From Streptomyces sp. NBC_01335 (GTDB lineage Bacteria > Actinomycetota > Actinomycetes > Streptomycetales > Streptomycetaceae): a stretch of DNA of 64,000 nucleotides. The position numbers were made by a program, and so were the translations under genes. Shown piece after piece: positions 28,390-36,768 of this stretch. The notes under the pieces are model-generated. The model was given only the letters and a program-made list of their open reading frames with translations. It did not search any database and was not told the DNA's origin. Position 1 is the stretch's first letter, and every line of letters begins with the position of its first letter. The stretch is taken from assembly GCF_035953295.1 (NCBI RefSeq), contig NZ_CP108370.1, forward strand, positions 6,495,001 to 6,559,000, written 5' to 3'.

Positions 28390-29678
28390 CCACGGACAAG
28401 ACCTCCACCGCCGCGGCGGAGAAGCCGGTCGTCAACCAGGAGGCCGCCGCAGGCGCCGCCACCGCGGTCGACCCCCGGCTGCTCGTGCGCGAGCAGGGCC
28501 TCGGCGGCTACTTCGGTGAGTTCAAGCGCAAGATCGGTGCCGGTGACCTGGGCTCGCTCCCGGTGATCCTCGGTCTGGTCATCATCTGCATCGTCTTCCA
28601 GAGCATGAACTCCGAGTTCCTCTCCGCGAAGAACATCACCGACATCTCCGTCACGATGGTCGCCACCGGCATGATGGCCGTCGGCATCATCTTCGTGCTG
28701 CTGCTCGGTGAGATCGACCTCTCGGTCGGCTCGGTCAGTGGTGTCTCGGGCGCCCTCATAGCGGTGCTCACCATCACGCACGGCATGAACGAATGGCTCG
28801 CCATCCTCATCGCCATCGTCAGCGGTGCGGTGATCGGCGCGATCCACGGTTTCTTCTTCGCCAAGATCGGCGCCCCGGCCTTCGCGGTCACCCTGGCCGG
28901 CCTGCTGTTCTGGCTCGGCTTCATGCTCAACCTGCTCGGTGACACGGGCACCATCAACCTGGACAGCGAAGGCGTCGTCGGCCAGATGACGACGTACTAC
29001 TTCACCGATGTCGCCGCGGCCTACGGTCTCGCCGCCGTCGGCGTGGTGATCTTCTTCCTGTCGGCCTTCTTCGACAGCCGTCGCCGCGAGGCGGCCGGCG
29101 TCCCGGCCCGTCCGCTCGCCGACATCATCGTGCGCACGGTCGTCCTGGCGGTCTTCGCCTTCGCCGCCGCGTTCATGTTCAACCAGGACCGCGGTCTGCC
29201 CCTGGCGTTCGTCCTCTTCATCGCCGTCCTGGTCATCACGGACTTCGTGCTGCGCCGCACGGCGTACGGCCGGAAGATCTTCGCCCTCGGTGGCAGCGTC
29301 GAGGCCTCCCGCCGTGCCGGTATCAACGTCACCGCGATCCGCGTCTCGGTGTTCGCCATCGCCGGTACGTTCGCGGCCATCGGCGGCCTGTTCTGGGCCT
29401 CGAAGATCGCGTCCGCCAACCAGAGCGCCGGTACCGGCGACCTGCTGATGAACGTCATCGCGGCGGCCGTCATCGGTGGCACCAGCCTCTTCGGTGGCCG
29501 GGGCCGCACCTGGAACGCCCTCCTCGGCGTGATGGTGATCGTCTCCATCCAGTACGGCCTGAACCTCGAAGGCATCGCCACCCCGGTCCAGTACATGATC
29601 ACGGGTGCCGTCCTCCTGGCGACGGTCTGCATCGACTCCGTCACCCGGAAGACCCAGAAGACGGCGGGCCGCGCCTGA
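28386..29678 (+). CDS. xylH: Xylose ABC transporter permease
   Basis: A 430-residue permease of the family 2 sugar importers, with about ten helices and a 50-residue hydrophilic N-terminus. Conserved segments include [23 protein letters not shown] and [20 protein letters not shown]. Its GTG start overlaps the xylG stop (GTGA), indicating coupled translation. A strong terminator follows immediately, closing the operon. Confidence 0.9.
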   Translation: MTTDKTSTAAAEKPVVNQEAAAGAATAVDPRLLVREQGLGGYFGEFKRKIGAGDLGSLPVILGLVIICIVFQSMNSEFLSAKNITDISVTMVATGMMAVGIIFVLLLGEIDLSVGSVSGVSGALIAVLTITHGMNEWLAILIAIVSGAVIGAIHGFFFAKIGAPAFAVTLAGLLFWLGFMLNLLGDTGTINLDSEGVVGQMTTYYFTDVAAAYGLAAVGVVIFFLSAFFDSRRREAAGVPARPLADIIVRTVVLAVFAFAAAFMFNQDRGLPLAFVLFIAVLVITDFVLRRTAYGRKIFALGGSVEASRRAGINVTAIRVSVFAIAGTFAAIGGLFWASKIASANQSAGTGDLLMNVIAAAVIGGTSLFGGRGRTWNALLGVMVIVSIQYGLNLEGIATPVQYMITGAVLLATVCIDSVTRKTQKTAGRA

Positions 29679-29690
29679 ACCACGGCTCCG

Positions 29691-29732
29691 CGCGGGTGCC
29701 CGGCGTCCCCCAGGGGGTGCCGGGCACCCGCG
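29691..29732 (+). terminator. Terminator after xylH, 14-bp perfect stem
   Basis: Arms 29691-29704 (CGCGGGTGCCCGGC) and 29719-29732 are perfectly complementary; the 14-nt loop itself contains CCCCC/GGGGG. It lies 12 bp after the xylH stop. Confidence 0.85.
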
Positions 29733-29916
29733 TGTCCGTGTGCGTCGCGTGTTCCCCCCGTGTTCGAGGCCGGTCCCGGGGGACGACCGGCGCTCCCGGG
29801 GTAGGAGCATCCAGCGCGGGTCGCGGCGGGCGCGCGACCCCGGCTCCCACGCCCGGTGGTACCCCGGGCGTGAGAAGGAACGCACCGCCCGATGCTGCGG
29901 CCCCGGGCCGGAACAC

Positions 29917-29922
29917 TAGACT
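29917..29922 (+). promoter_or_regulatory. Possible -10 (TAGACT) for dxs
   Basis: TAGACT fits the Streptomyces -10 pattern and lies 47 bp before the dxs GTG. No clear -35 is seen. Confidence 0.3.
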
Positions 29923-29968
29923 CGTCCAAATCGACACGCTCGACCAGCTCACACGCAAGGAGGCACGG

Positions 29969-31882
29969 GTGGACCTGCTGACCCGCATCGAGGGACCGCG
30001 CGACCTGGACCGGCTCAGCCTCGACCAGCTGGAACAGCTCGCCGGGGAGATCCGTACGTTCCTGGTCGACGCCGTGTCCAAGACCGGTGGACACCTGGGC
30101 CCCAACCTGGGCGTGGTCGAGCTGACCATCGCCCTCCACCGGGTCTTCGAGTCGCCCCGCGACAAGGTCCTCTTCGACACCGGCCACCAGAGCTACGTGC
30201 ACAAGCTCCTCACGGGCCGCCAGGACTTCTCCCGGCTCAAGAGCAAGGGCGGCCTGTCGGGGTACCCCTCGCGCGCCGAGTCCGAGCACGACGTGATCGA
30301 GAACTCGCACGCCTCCACCGTCCTCGGCTGGGCCGACGGCCTCGCCAAGGCCAACGAGGTGCTGCGCAAGGACGACCACGTCGTCGCCGTCATCGGCGAC
30401 GGAGCCCTCACCGGCGGCATGGCCTGGGAGGCGCTCAACAACATCGCCGCCGCCAAGGACCGCCCGCTCGTCATCGTCGTCAACGACAACGAGCGCTCCT
30501 ACGCGCCCACCATCGGCGGCCTCGCCAACCACCTCGCCACCCTGCGCACCACGGACGGCTACGAGCGCTTCCTCGCCCGCGGCAAGGACCTCCTGGAGCG
30601 CACCCCCGTCGTCGGCCGGCCGCTCTACGAGACGCTGCACGGCGCGAAGAAGGGCCTCAAGGACTTCATCGCACCGCAGGGCATGTTCGAGGACCTGGGC
30701 CTGAAGTACGTCGGCCCCATCGACGGCCACGACATCGAGGCACTGGAGTCCGCGCTGCTGCGGGCCAAGCGCTTCGGCGGACCGGTCATCGTCCACTGCA
30801 TCACCGAGAAGGGCCGCGGCTACACCCCCGCCCTCCAGGACGAGGCCGACCGCTTCCACGCCGTCGGCAAGATCCACCCCGACACCGGGCTGCCCATCTC
30901 CACCTCCGGCCTCGACTGGACCTCCGTCTTCGGCGAGGAGATGGTCAAGCTCGGCCGGGAGCGCGAGGACATCGTCGCGATCACCGCCGCCATGCTCCAG
31001 CCGGTCGGCCTCGGCAAGTTCGAGGAAGCCTTCCCCGACCGGATCTACGACGTCGGCATCGCCGAGCAGCACGGCGCGGTCTCCGCCGCCGGCCTCGCCA
31101 CCGGCGGACTGCACCCCGTCTTCGCGGTGTACGCCACCTTCCTCAACCGCGCCTTCGACCAGGTCCTGATGGACGTCGCCCTGCACAAGTGCGGCGTCAC
31201 CTTCGTCCTGGACCGGGCCGGCATCACCGGCACCGACGGCGCCTCGCACAACGGCATGTGGGACATGTCGATCCTCCAGTGCGTGCCGGGGCTGCGGATC
31301 GCCGCCCCGCGCGACGCCGACCAGGTCCGCGCCCAGCTGCGCGAGGCCGTCGACGTCGACGACGCGCCCACCGTGGTCCGCTTCTCCAAGGGCGCGGTCG
31401 GCCCGGCCGTCAAGGCGGTCGGCACCGTCGGCGGCATGGACCTGCTGCGCGTCCCCGACACCGACCGGCCGGACGTGCTGCTGGTCTCGGTCGGCGCGCT
31501 CGCCCCCATGTGCCTGGAGATCGCCGACCTGCTCGACGCCCAGGGCATCTCCACCACCGTGGTCGACCCGCGCTGGGTCAAGCCGGTCGACGAGGCCATG
31601 GCCCCGCTCGCCGACCGCCACCGGGTCGTCGTCACCGTCGAGGACAACAGCCGCGTCGGAGGCGTCGGCTCCGCCGTCGCCCAGGCGCTCCGTGACGCGG
31701 GTGTCGACCTGCCGCTGCGCGACTTCGGCATCCCGCCGGTCTTCCTCGACCACGCCTCGCGCAACGAGGTCATGGCCGAGATCGGCCTCACCGCCCCGGA
31801 CATCGCCCGCCAGGTCACCGGGCTCGTCGCCAAGCTCGACGGCCGCTACGAGACCCGCGACGCGGAGCACGCCCGCGACTGA
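29969..31882 (+). CDS. dxs: 1-deoxy-D-xylulose-5-phosphate synthase
   Basis: This 637-residue thiamine diphosphate enzyme condenses pyruvate and glyceraldehyde-3-phosphate in the first step of the MEP isoprenoid pathway. Visible are the substrate/TPP histidines ([22 protein letters not shown]), the TPP motif [17 protein letters not shown] and the central [18 protein letters not shown] with the catalytic Glu. The start is GTG 29969 with AAGGAGG upstream; a long in-frame extension upstream is noncoding. Streptomyces often have two dxs copies; this is the one next to xylFGH (SCO6013-like, from memory). Confidence 0.95.
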   Translation: MDLLTRIEGPRDLDRLSLDQLEQLAGEIRTFLVDAVSKTGGHLGPNLGVVELTIALHRVFESPRDKVLFDTGHQSYVHKLLTGRQDFSRLKSKGGLSGYPSRAESEHDVIENSHASTVLGWADGLAKANEVLRKDDHVVAVIGDGALTGGMAWEALNNIAAAKDRPLVIVVNDNERSYAPTIGGLANHLATLRTTDGYERFLARGKDLLERTPVVGRPLYETLHGAKKGLKDFIAPQGMFEDLGLKYVGPIDGHDIEALESALLRAKRFGGPVIVHCITEKGRGYTPALQDEADRFHAVGKIHPDTGLPISTSGLDWTSVFGEEMVKLGREREDIVAITAAMLQPVGLGKFEEAFPDRIYDVGIAEQHGAVSAAGLATGGLHPVFAVYATFLNRAFDQVLMDVALHKCGVTFVLDRAGITGTDGASHNGMWDMSILQCVPGLRIAAPRDADQVRAQLREAVDVDDAPTVVRFSKGAVGPAVKAVGTVGGMDLLRVPDTDRPDVLLVSVGALAPMCLEIADLLDAQGISTTVVDPRWVKPVDEAMAPLADRHRVVVTVEDNSRVGGVGSAVAQALRDAGVDLPLRDFGIPPVFLDHASRNEVMAEIGLTAPDIARQVTGLVAKLDGRYETRDAEHARD

Positions 31883-31970
31883 CCCGCCCCCGACCGGACC
31901 CGCGCGACCGGCCCCGACGCCGGCCGCGGCCCGCGCCGGACGGCGTCCGGCACACCCCGCGTACCGCCGA

Positions 31971-32015
31971 ATGGGCCGGTGCCGCCTCCCTGTACGGGTG
32001 GTGGCACCGGCCCAT
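31971..32015 (+). terminator. Terminator after dxs
   Basis: ATGGGCCGGTGCC (31971-31983) pairs perfectly with GGCACCGGCCCAT (32003-32015), 90 bp after dxs. Confidence 0.75.
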
Positions 32016-32099
32016 CCGCGCGACATGCTCCGCAAGGCGCCCCGAGTCCGGGGGACCTCCCCATGATGGCGCCCACGACGAGTGCGCGGAGGTACGCAG

Positions 32100-33605
32100 G
32101 TGAGCGTGGAGCAGGGGACACCCCCCGGCCGGGACGGTCTGTTCCGGACCAAGACGATCGAGCAGTCCCTGCGGGACACCGAGGAGCCCGAGCACGCGCT
32201 CAGGAAGTCGCTCTCCGCCCTCGACCTCACGGTCTTCGGTGTCGGAGTCGTCATCGGCACCGGCATCTTCGTCCTCACCGGCAAGGTCGCCAAGGAGACC
32301 GCGGGCCCCGCGACCGCCATCGCCTTCGCGGTCGCCGGAGTCGTCTGCGCGCTGGCCGCCCTCTGCTACGCCGAGTTCGCCTCCACGGTCCCCGTCGCGG
32401 GCTCCGCGTACACCTTCTCCTACGCCTCGCTCGGCGAGCTGGTCGCGTGGATCATCGGCTGGGACCTGGTGCTGGAGTTCGCGCTGGGCACGGCGGTGGT
32501 GGCCGTCGGCTGGTCCGGGTACGTACGCTCGCTGTTGGACAACGCGGGCTGGTCGCTGCCCGACGTGCTCTCCGGCACCGACGTGGCGTCCGGCTTCGGG
32601 TTCGACCTCCTGGCGTTCCTCCTCGTGCTGGTCCTCACCGCCGTCCTGGTGCTCGGCATGAAGCTCTCCGCGCGGGTCACCACCGTGGTCGTCGCCATCA
32701 AGGTGGCCGTCGTCCTGATCGTCATCGTCGCCGGGCTCTTCTTCATCGACTCCGGCAACTACTCGCCCTTCATCCCGGAGGCCCAGCCCCAGCCGTCCGG
32801 CACCGGCCTCGACTCCCCGCTGATCCAGGCGGTGTTCGGCTACGCGCCCACCAACTTCGGCGTGATGGGCATCTTCACCGCCGCCTCCATCGTCTTCTTC
32901 GCCTTCATCGGCTTCGACGTGGTCGCCACCGCCGCCGAGGAGACCCGGCACCCGCAGCGGGACATGCCCCGGGGCATCCTCGGGTCGCTCCTCATCTGCA
33001 CGGTGCTCTACGTCGCCGTCTCCATCGTGGTCACCGGCATGCAGCACTACACCGAACTCTCCGTCAGCGCCCCGCTGGCCGACGCCTTCAAGGCGGTCGG
33101 CCACCCCTTCTACGCGGGCATCATCAGCTTCGGCGCCGCCGTCGGGCTCACCGTCGTCTGCATGATCCTGCTGCTGGGCCAGTCCCGCGTCTTCTTCGCG
33201 ATGAGCCGTGACGGGCTGCTGCCCCGGTTCTTCTCCGTGACCCACCCGAAGTACGGCACCCCGTACCGTCCGACGATCCTGCTCGGCGTCGTCATCGCGA
33301 TCGTCGCCGGATTCACCAGCATCGACGAGCTGGCGACCCTGGTGAACATCGGGACGCTCTTCGCGTTCGTGGTGGTCGCCCTCGGCGTGATCGTGCTCCG
33401 CCGCACCCGTCCCGACCTGCCCCGCGCCTTCCGTACCCCCTGGGTGCCGCTGCTCCCGATCCTCTCGGTGGCCGCCTCGGTCTGGCTGATGCTCAACCTG
33501 CCGGTGGAGACCTGGCTCCGGTTCGCGCTCTGGATGGTGCTGGGCGTGATCATCTACTTCGTGTACGGGCGCAAGCACAGCCGACTGGCCGCCGGCGGGA
33601 GGTGA
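32100..33605 (+). CDS. APC-family amino-acid permease (cationic amino acid transporter type)
   Basis: A 501-residue transporter with about twelve helices. The first helix region SLSALDLTVFGVGVVIGTGIFVLTG carries the GxGxxIGTGIF substrate loop of the APC superfamily; FIGFDVVATAAEETRHPQRDMP is the CAT-type signature in helix 6. It probably imports or exchanges basic or other amino acids across the plasma membrane; the exact substrate is unknown. GTG 32100 is preferred, with GGAGG 7 nt upstream. A terminator follows. Confidence 0.9.
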   Translation: MSVEQGTPPGRDGLFRTKTIEQSLRDTEEPEHALRKSLSALDLTVFGVGVVIGTGIFVLTGKVAKETAGPATAIAFAVAGVVCALAALCYAEFASTVPVAGSAYTFSYASLGELVAWIIGWDLVLEFALGTAVVAVGWSGYVRSLLDNAGWSLPDVLSGTDVASGFGFDLLAFLLVLVLTAVLVLGMKLSARVTTVVVAIKVAVVLIVIVAGLFFIDSGNYSPFIPEAQPQPSGTGLDSPLIQAVFGYAPTNFGVMGIFTAASIVFFAFIGFDVVATAAEETRHPQRDMPRGILGSLLICTVLYVAVSIVVTGMQHYTELSVSAPLADAFKAVGHPFYAGIISFGAAVGLTVVCMILLLGQSRVFFAMSRDGLLPRFFSVTHPKYGTPYRPTILLGVVIAIVAGFTSIDELATLVNIGTLFAFVVVALGVIVLRRTRPDLPRAFRTPWVPLLPILSVAASVWLMLNLPVETWLRFALWMVLGVIIYFVYGRKHSRLAAGGR

Positions 33606-33650
33606 CCCGCCGCGCCGCCGCAGCCGCACCACGGCCGCGGGGCGACGCGA

Positions 33651-33685
33651 GAGGGGCGTGCGACTGTCAAGGCCGCACGCCCCTC
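33651..33685. terminator. Bidirectional terminator between permease and LCP gene
   Basis: GAGGGGCGTGCG pairs perfectly with CGCACGCCCCTC (33674-33685), followed by TTCC. The flanking genes converge here. Just downstream (33690-33722) is a short array of about three GTCCGCAG units. Confidence 0.8.
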
Positions 33686-33729
33686 TTCCGTTTCCGCAGG
33701 TCCGCAGGTCCGCAGGTCTGCGGGGGCCG

Positions 33730-34848
33730 TCAGCCGCCGGTCGCCGGCGACTTCTTGGCCGACTCGGGGATGGTGGCGTCCGTGCGGATCGCCTTCCACA
33801 GGTCGTCGGACTGCGGGTGGGCGGCCACCACCCGGTTCGGGTCCACCGTGTCGTACGCCACCGGCAGCATGATCGTCTCCATGGTCGACGGGTCGACGCC
33901 GTTCATCGAACGGGCGAACTCCGCCAGGGAGGTCAGCGAGGCGAGGCTGGAGTCGGTGGTCAGCGACTCGGTGGCGGCACTGGCGATCTTGTAGGACTTG
34001 GTGGGGCTGCCCAGCAGGTCCTGCTTCTTGACCTCCTTCAGCAGCGCGAAGAGGAACTGCTGCTGGAGGCCGATCCGGCCGAGGTCGCTCCCGTCCCCGA
34101 TGCCGTGGCGGGTCCGGACGAAGGCGAGGGACTGGGTGCCGTCGAGCTTGTGCGTACCGGCGGTGAGGTTCAGGCCGGTCGCGCTGTCCTTGATGGGCTC
34201 GTCGACCTTGACCGTGACACCGCCTATGGCGTCGACGAGACCCTTGAAGCCGGCGAAGTTGATCTCCAGATAGTGGTCGATCCGCACGCCGGACATCTTC
34301 TCGACGGTCTTGACGACGCAGGCCGGACCCACCTGCGAGTAGACCGAGTTGAACATGACGCGCTCGGCGGACTTCATCGTGGAGCCGTCGTTCTTGACGC
34401 ACTCGGGCCGGGTCACCAGCGTGTCGCGGGGTATCGAGACCGCGACGGCCTCGGTGCGGCCCTCGGGTATGTGCACGACCATCGCCGTGTCCGACCGCGC
34501 GCCGCTGACGCCGCCACCGCCGCCGAGCGCCTTGTTCTCCGCCCCGGCCCGCGAGTCCGACCCGAGGACGAGGATGTTCTGCCCGGACGTCGGCAGCTTC
34601 TCCGGCCGCTCCTTCTCGTCGAGCTTGGAGTCGATGTCGACGGCCTTGATGTTGCCGTCGAGGTCGCGGTACATCCAGTAGACCGTGCCGCCTGCCGCGA
34701 TCAGCAGGACGAGGACGATACCGAGGGCGATCTTGAGGCCCCGGCGGCGCTTCGGGCGCCCGTCGGCCCCGGTCTTCCCGCGGCCCTTCGTCCGGGACGA
34801 GTTCCGTCGGGATGCCCGGCCACCCGAAGGCGTGGCGTCTTCACTCAT
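33730..34848 (-). CDS. LytR-CpsA-Psr (LCP) family cell-wall ligase
   Basis: A 372-residue type II membrane protein: a basic Ser/Arg-rich cytoplasmic tail, one helix (about 38-60, LKIALGIVLVLLIAAGGTVYW) and an extracellular LCP domain. Conserved residues are in NILVLGSDSRAG, SDTAMVVHIPEG and VSIPRDTLV, plus the arginine of LAFVRTRHG. LCP enzymes transfer glycopolymers from undecaprenyl diphosphate to peptidoglycan. The neighbouring GT2-TagF gene could make such a polymer, but that link is inference. The promoter region upstream carries a palindrome over the likely -10. Confidence 0.92.
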   Translation of the reverse strand: MSEDATPSGGRASRRNSSRTKGRGKTGADGRPKRRRGLKIALGIVLVLLIAAGGTVYWMYRDLDGNIKAVDIDSKLDEKERPEKLPTSGQNILVLGSDSRAGAENKALGGGGGVSGARSDTAMVVHIPEGRTEAVAVSIPRDTLVTRPECVKNDGSTMKSAERVMFNSVYSQVGPACVVKTVEKMSGVRIDHYLEINFAGFKGLVDAIGGVTVKVDEPIKDSATGLNLTAGTHKLDGTQSLAFVRTRHGIGDGSDLGRIGLQQQFLFALLKEVKKQDLLGSPTKSYKIASAATESLTTDSSLASLTSLAEFARSMNGVDPSTMETIMLPVAYDTVDPNRVVAAHPQSDDLWKAIRTDATIPESAKKSPATGG

Positions 34849-34932
34849 GGAGTTCGAGTCCCTTGTTCTCGCGGCCGGGGGAGCCGTGGGGTGAATGGAC
34901 CCGGGTGGGGGGAAGGGCCGGTCCGACTTGCG

Positions 34933-34949
34933 TAGTGCATAGCACTATA
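34933..34949 (-). promoter_or_regulatory. LCP promoter -10 overlapped by palindrome TAGTGC-ATA-GCACTA
   Basis: On the minus strand TATAGT (34949-34944) is a near-consensus -10 about 95 bp before the LCP ATG. The perfect 6-bp inverted repeat 34933-34947 overlaps it. The arrangement looks like a repressor site on a sigma-type promoter. The -35 is poor. Confidence 0.45.
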
Positions 34950-35152
34950 GACAGTTCGTCGAGTGTACGTACGAAGGACTGCTCGCCCACGGGAGGTGAA
35001 GGTGACCCCGCAGCGTCCGTGCCCGCCGGACGTTCACCCGGCCTCCGCCTGAACTTCCGGCGCAGGCGGGGTCTAGGATGTTGAAAATTCGAAAATGCAC
35101 GCGATGTGGGACATCCTGAGCGTGCCGGATGCCTGGAAGGGTGACTGCGGAC

Positions 35153-36241
35153 ATGCGTGGACGGCCTGCTCCCGCGCCCCCGAAGGCGGACTCCGCCGGC
35201 GCCTCCGTCGCGTTGCGGGGCGCCTGGCTGACCCTCGGCAAGGACGGCCGCCTCACCCTCTACGTCCCCGCCGAAGGCGGACTGCGGCGTTGGACCGAGG
35301 AGCGCCCCGGCGGCCCGGACTGGGGGCAGCCCGTTCTCGTCCCCGTCCCGGGTCTGACCCACCTGTCCGTCACCCAGGACGCCCACGCGTACGTTCATCT
35401 CGTCGGCCGCCGGGAGCGCGGGGTGCCGGGGGGCGGCTCCGAGGTCGACATCGTCCACGCCGTCCAGTACCAGACGGGGCGTCCCGTCTCCCAGTGGCGC
35501 TCGCTGGGGAACCCCCACAAGGAGGCGGAACCCGCGAGCCGGGTCTCGGAGCCCGTGGTCGTGATGGCCGGTTCGGGTGCGGTGGACGTCTTCGTGCGGA
35601 ACGCGTCCGGCGGCCTCGCGCATCGTCAGGAGCGCGGCGACGGCAAGTGGCTGGGCTGGCAGGAGCAGGACTGCGGCGGCCTGGAGGGAAACCTCGCCGC
35701 CGTCGCGCTCGCCTCGGGGCGGATCGAACTGTTCGCCACCACCCGCGAGGGAGTGCTGCACTGGTCGCAGCAGGAAGCCGGCGGGGCTCTCGGGGAGGGG
35801 CGTCCCGCACGCCTCGCGGCGGCGCCGGGCACGCTCGCCGTTCTGGAGACCGGGCCCGACCGCCCCACCTGTTACTGGGCCGACCCGGGAGGCCGCGGAG
35901 CGGTCGCCTTTCGGGCCGGTGGCTGGCCGATGGCTCTGGGAGGGGCCCCCGGCGACGGCGCCCAGACGGTGACAAGGGCTCGCCTGGACGGTTACGACTG
36001 CACCTTGCTGGCCCACCGGAGCGTGGACGGCACCGCGACGGCCGGCATCTGCGTCACGGAGAACGAGGCGAACGGAATGTGGTGGACGGACACGGGAGTC
36101 CGCTGCCTCGGAGCTCCCGCACTCGTGCAGGACGCCGTCGGCGCGGTCGTGATGGCGGTCGTCGGTGAGGACGAAACCCCCCGGATCGCCCGGCAGGTGG
36201 ACGGGCCGGGCCTGACCCTTTCGGAGTGGCGAGCTCTCTGA
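35153..36241 (+). CDS. Hypothetical protein with propeller-like repeats
   Basis: A 362-residue protein I cannot assign to a named family. It is rich in beta-strand patterns with repeating Trp/Gly-ended units (LRRWTEERPGGPDWGQP, LAHRQERGDGKWLGWQEQ, VLHWSQQEAGGALG) spaced about 45-60 residues apart. That resembles the PLL-like beta-propeller lectins often found in Streptomyces. There is no signal peptide or membrane helix. The start is uncertain between ATG 35129 and ATG 35153; the latter has AAGGG upstream. A TAGGAT -10-like element lies about 75 bp upstream, next to an unusual AT-rich patch (35079-35096). Confidence 0.55.
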   Translation: MRGRPAPAPPKADSAGASVALRGAWLTLGKDGRLTLYVPAEGGLRRWTEERPGGPDWGQPVLVPVPGLTHLSVTQDAHAYVHLVGRRERGVPGGGSEVDIVHAVQYQTGRPVSQWRSLGNPHKEAEPASRVSEPVVVMAGSGAVDVFVRNASGGLAHRQERGDGKWLGWQEQDCGGLEGNLAAVALASGRIELFATTREGVLHWSQQEAGGALGEGRPARLAAAPGTLAVLETGPDRPTCYWADPGGRGAVAFRAGGWPMALGGAPGDGAQTVTRARLDGYDCTLLAHRSVDGTATAGICVTENEANGMWWTDTGVRCLGAPALVQDAVGAVVMAVVGEDETPRIARQVDGPGLTLSEWRAL

Positions 36242-36457
36242 CGGCCGGTGGCGACGCGGGGTCGGAAGGCCGGCCCCGGTGTTCGGGGTACTCGCCCGCG
36301 CCGATTCCGGGGGGAACGGCCGGACACGGCCCGGGCGTGGTGCCGGGCGCGCGGGGGGCGCGGTGCTGGGGCGCACGGGCCCGGCCCGATCCGGACGAGA
36401 GGCTCCTGTCCGCTCAACCCCGTCCGGATTGCTCACATACCGTCAATGAGACCGAAC

Positions 36458-36480
36458 CCATTGGCCTTTCGGGCCAATGG
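36458..36480. terminator. Hairpin CCATTGGCC-TTTCG-GGCCAATGG
   Basis: A perfect 9-bp stem with a 5-nt loop, 217 bp after the propeller-like gene and 116 bp before the next promoter. It could be a terminator or an operator. Confidence 0.4.
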
Positions 36481-36595
36481 TGCGCGGGACTTCCGAACCG
36501 ATCGATGAAGGCGGCAGACGGTTGTGCGGCGGAGATTGTGGCACACGTCACTTCACCTGTCGACCTCTTTGCGATACCGGCACGGAATACGCACG

Positions 36596-36623
36596 TTGAC
36601 ATCCTTTAATGTTCACTTAAGAT
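36596..36623 (+). promoter_or_regulatory. Strong sigma-70-type promoter TTGACA-N16-TAAGAT
   Basis: TTGACA (36596-36601) and TAAGAT (36618-36623) are separated by 16 nt in an AT-rich window. This is the most consensus-like promoter I see in the region. Transcription would start near 36630 and leave a leader of about 140 nt before the ATG at 36769. Confidence 0.65.
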
Positions 36624-36768
36624 TTGCATCTGGCGCAACAGTTCGAGGCCGCGAGCACTCGACGGGGGTGGCCCACCGCAGGTCGGGGACAGCCGACGGG
36701 TGGTGCGTGTCTTGGGAAGTCGTAGTGGGCGCAGGTGGTCTCTGCTGTCGCGAACTGGAGTGTGAAGC

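Larger units (their letters stand above)
36242..36768. promoter_or_regulatory. 527-bp control region of the GT2-TagF gene
   Basis: It holds a 9-bp perfect hairpin (36458-36480), a strong promoter (36596-36623) and a leader of about 140 nt. No gene is visible. The segment 36420-36640 is markedly less GC-rich than the flanks. Confidence 0.5.

Noticed and set aside
33690..33722. Short array of GTCCGCAG units as a binding-site cluster
   Set aside because: Only about three units directly after a terminator; most likely slippage.
36624..36768. Cyclic-di-AMP (ydaO-type) riboswitch in the GT2-TagF leader
   Set aside because: A GGGGACAGCCGACGG stretch recalls part of the motif, but the other conserved elements are not found.
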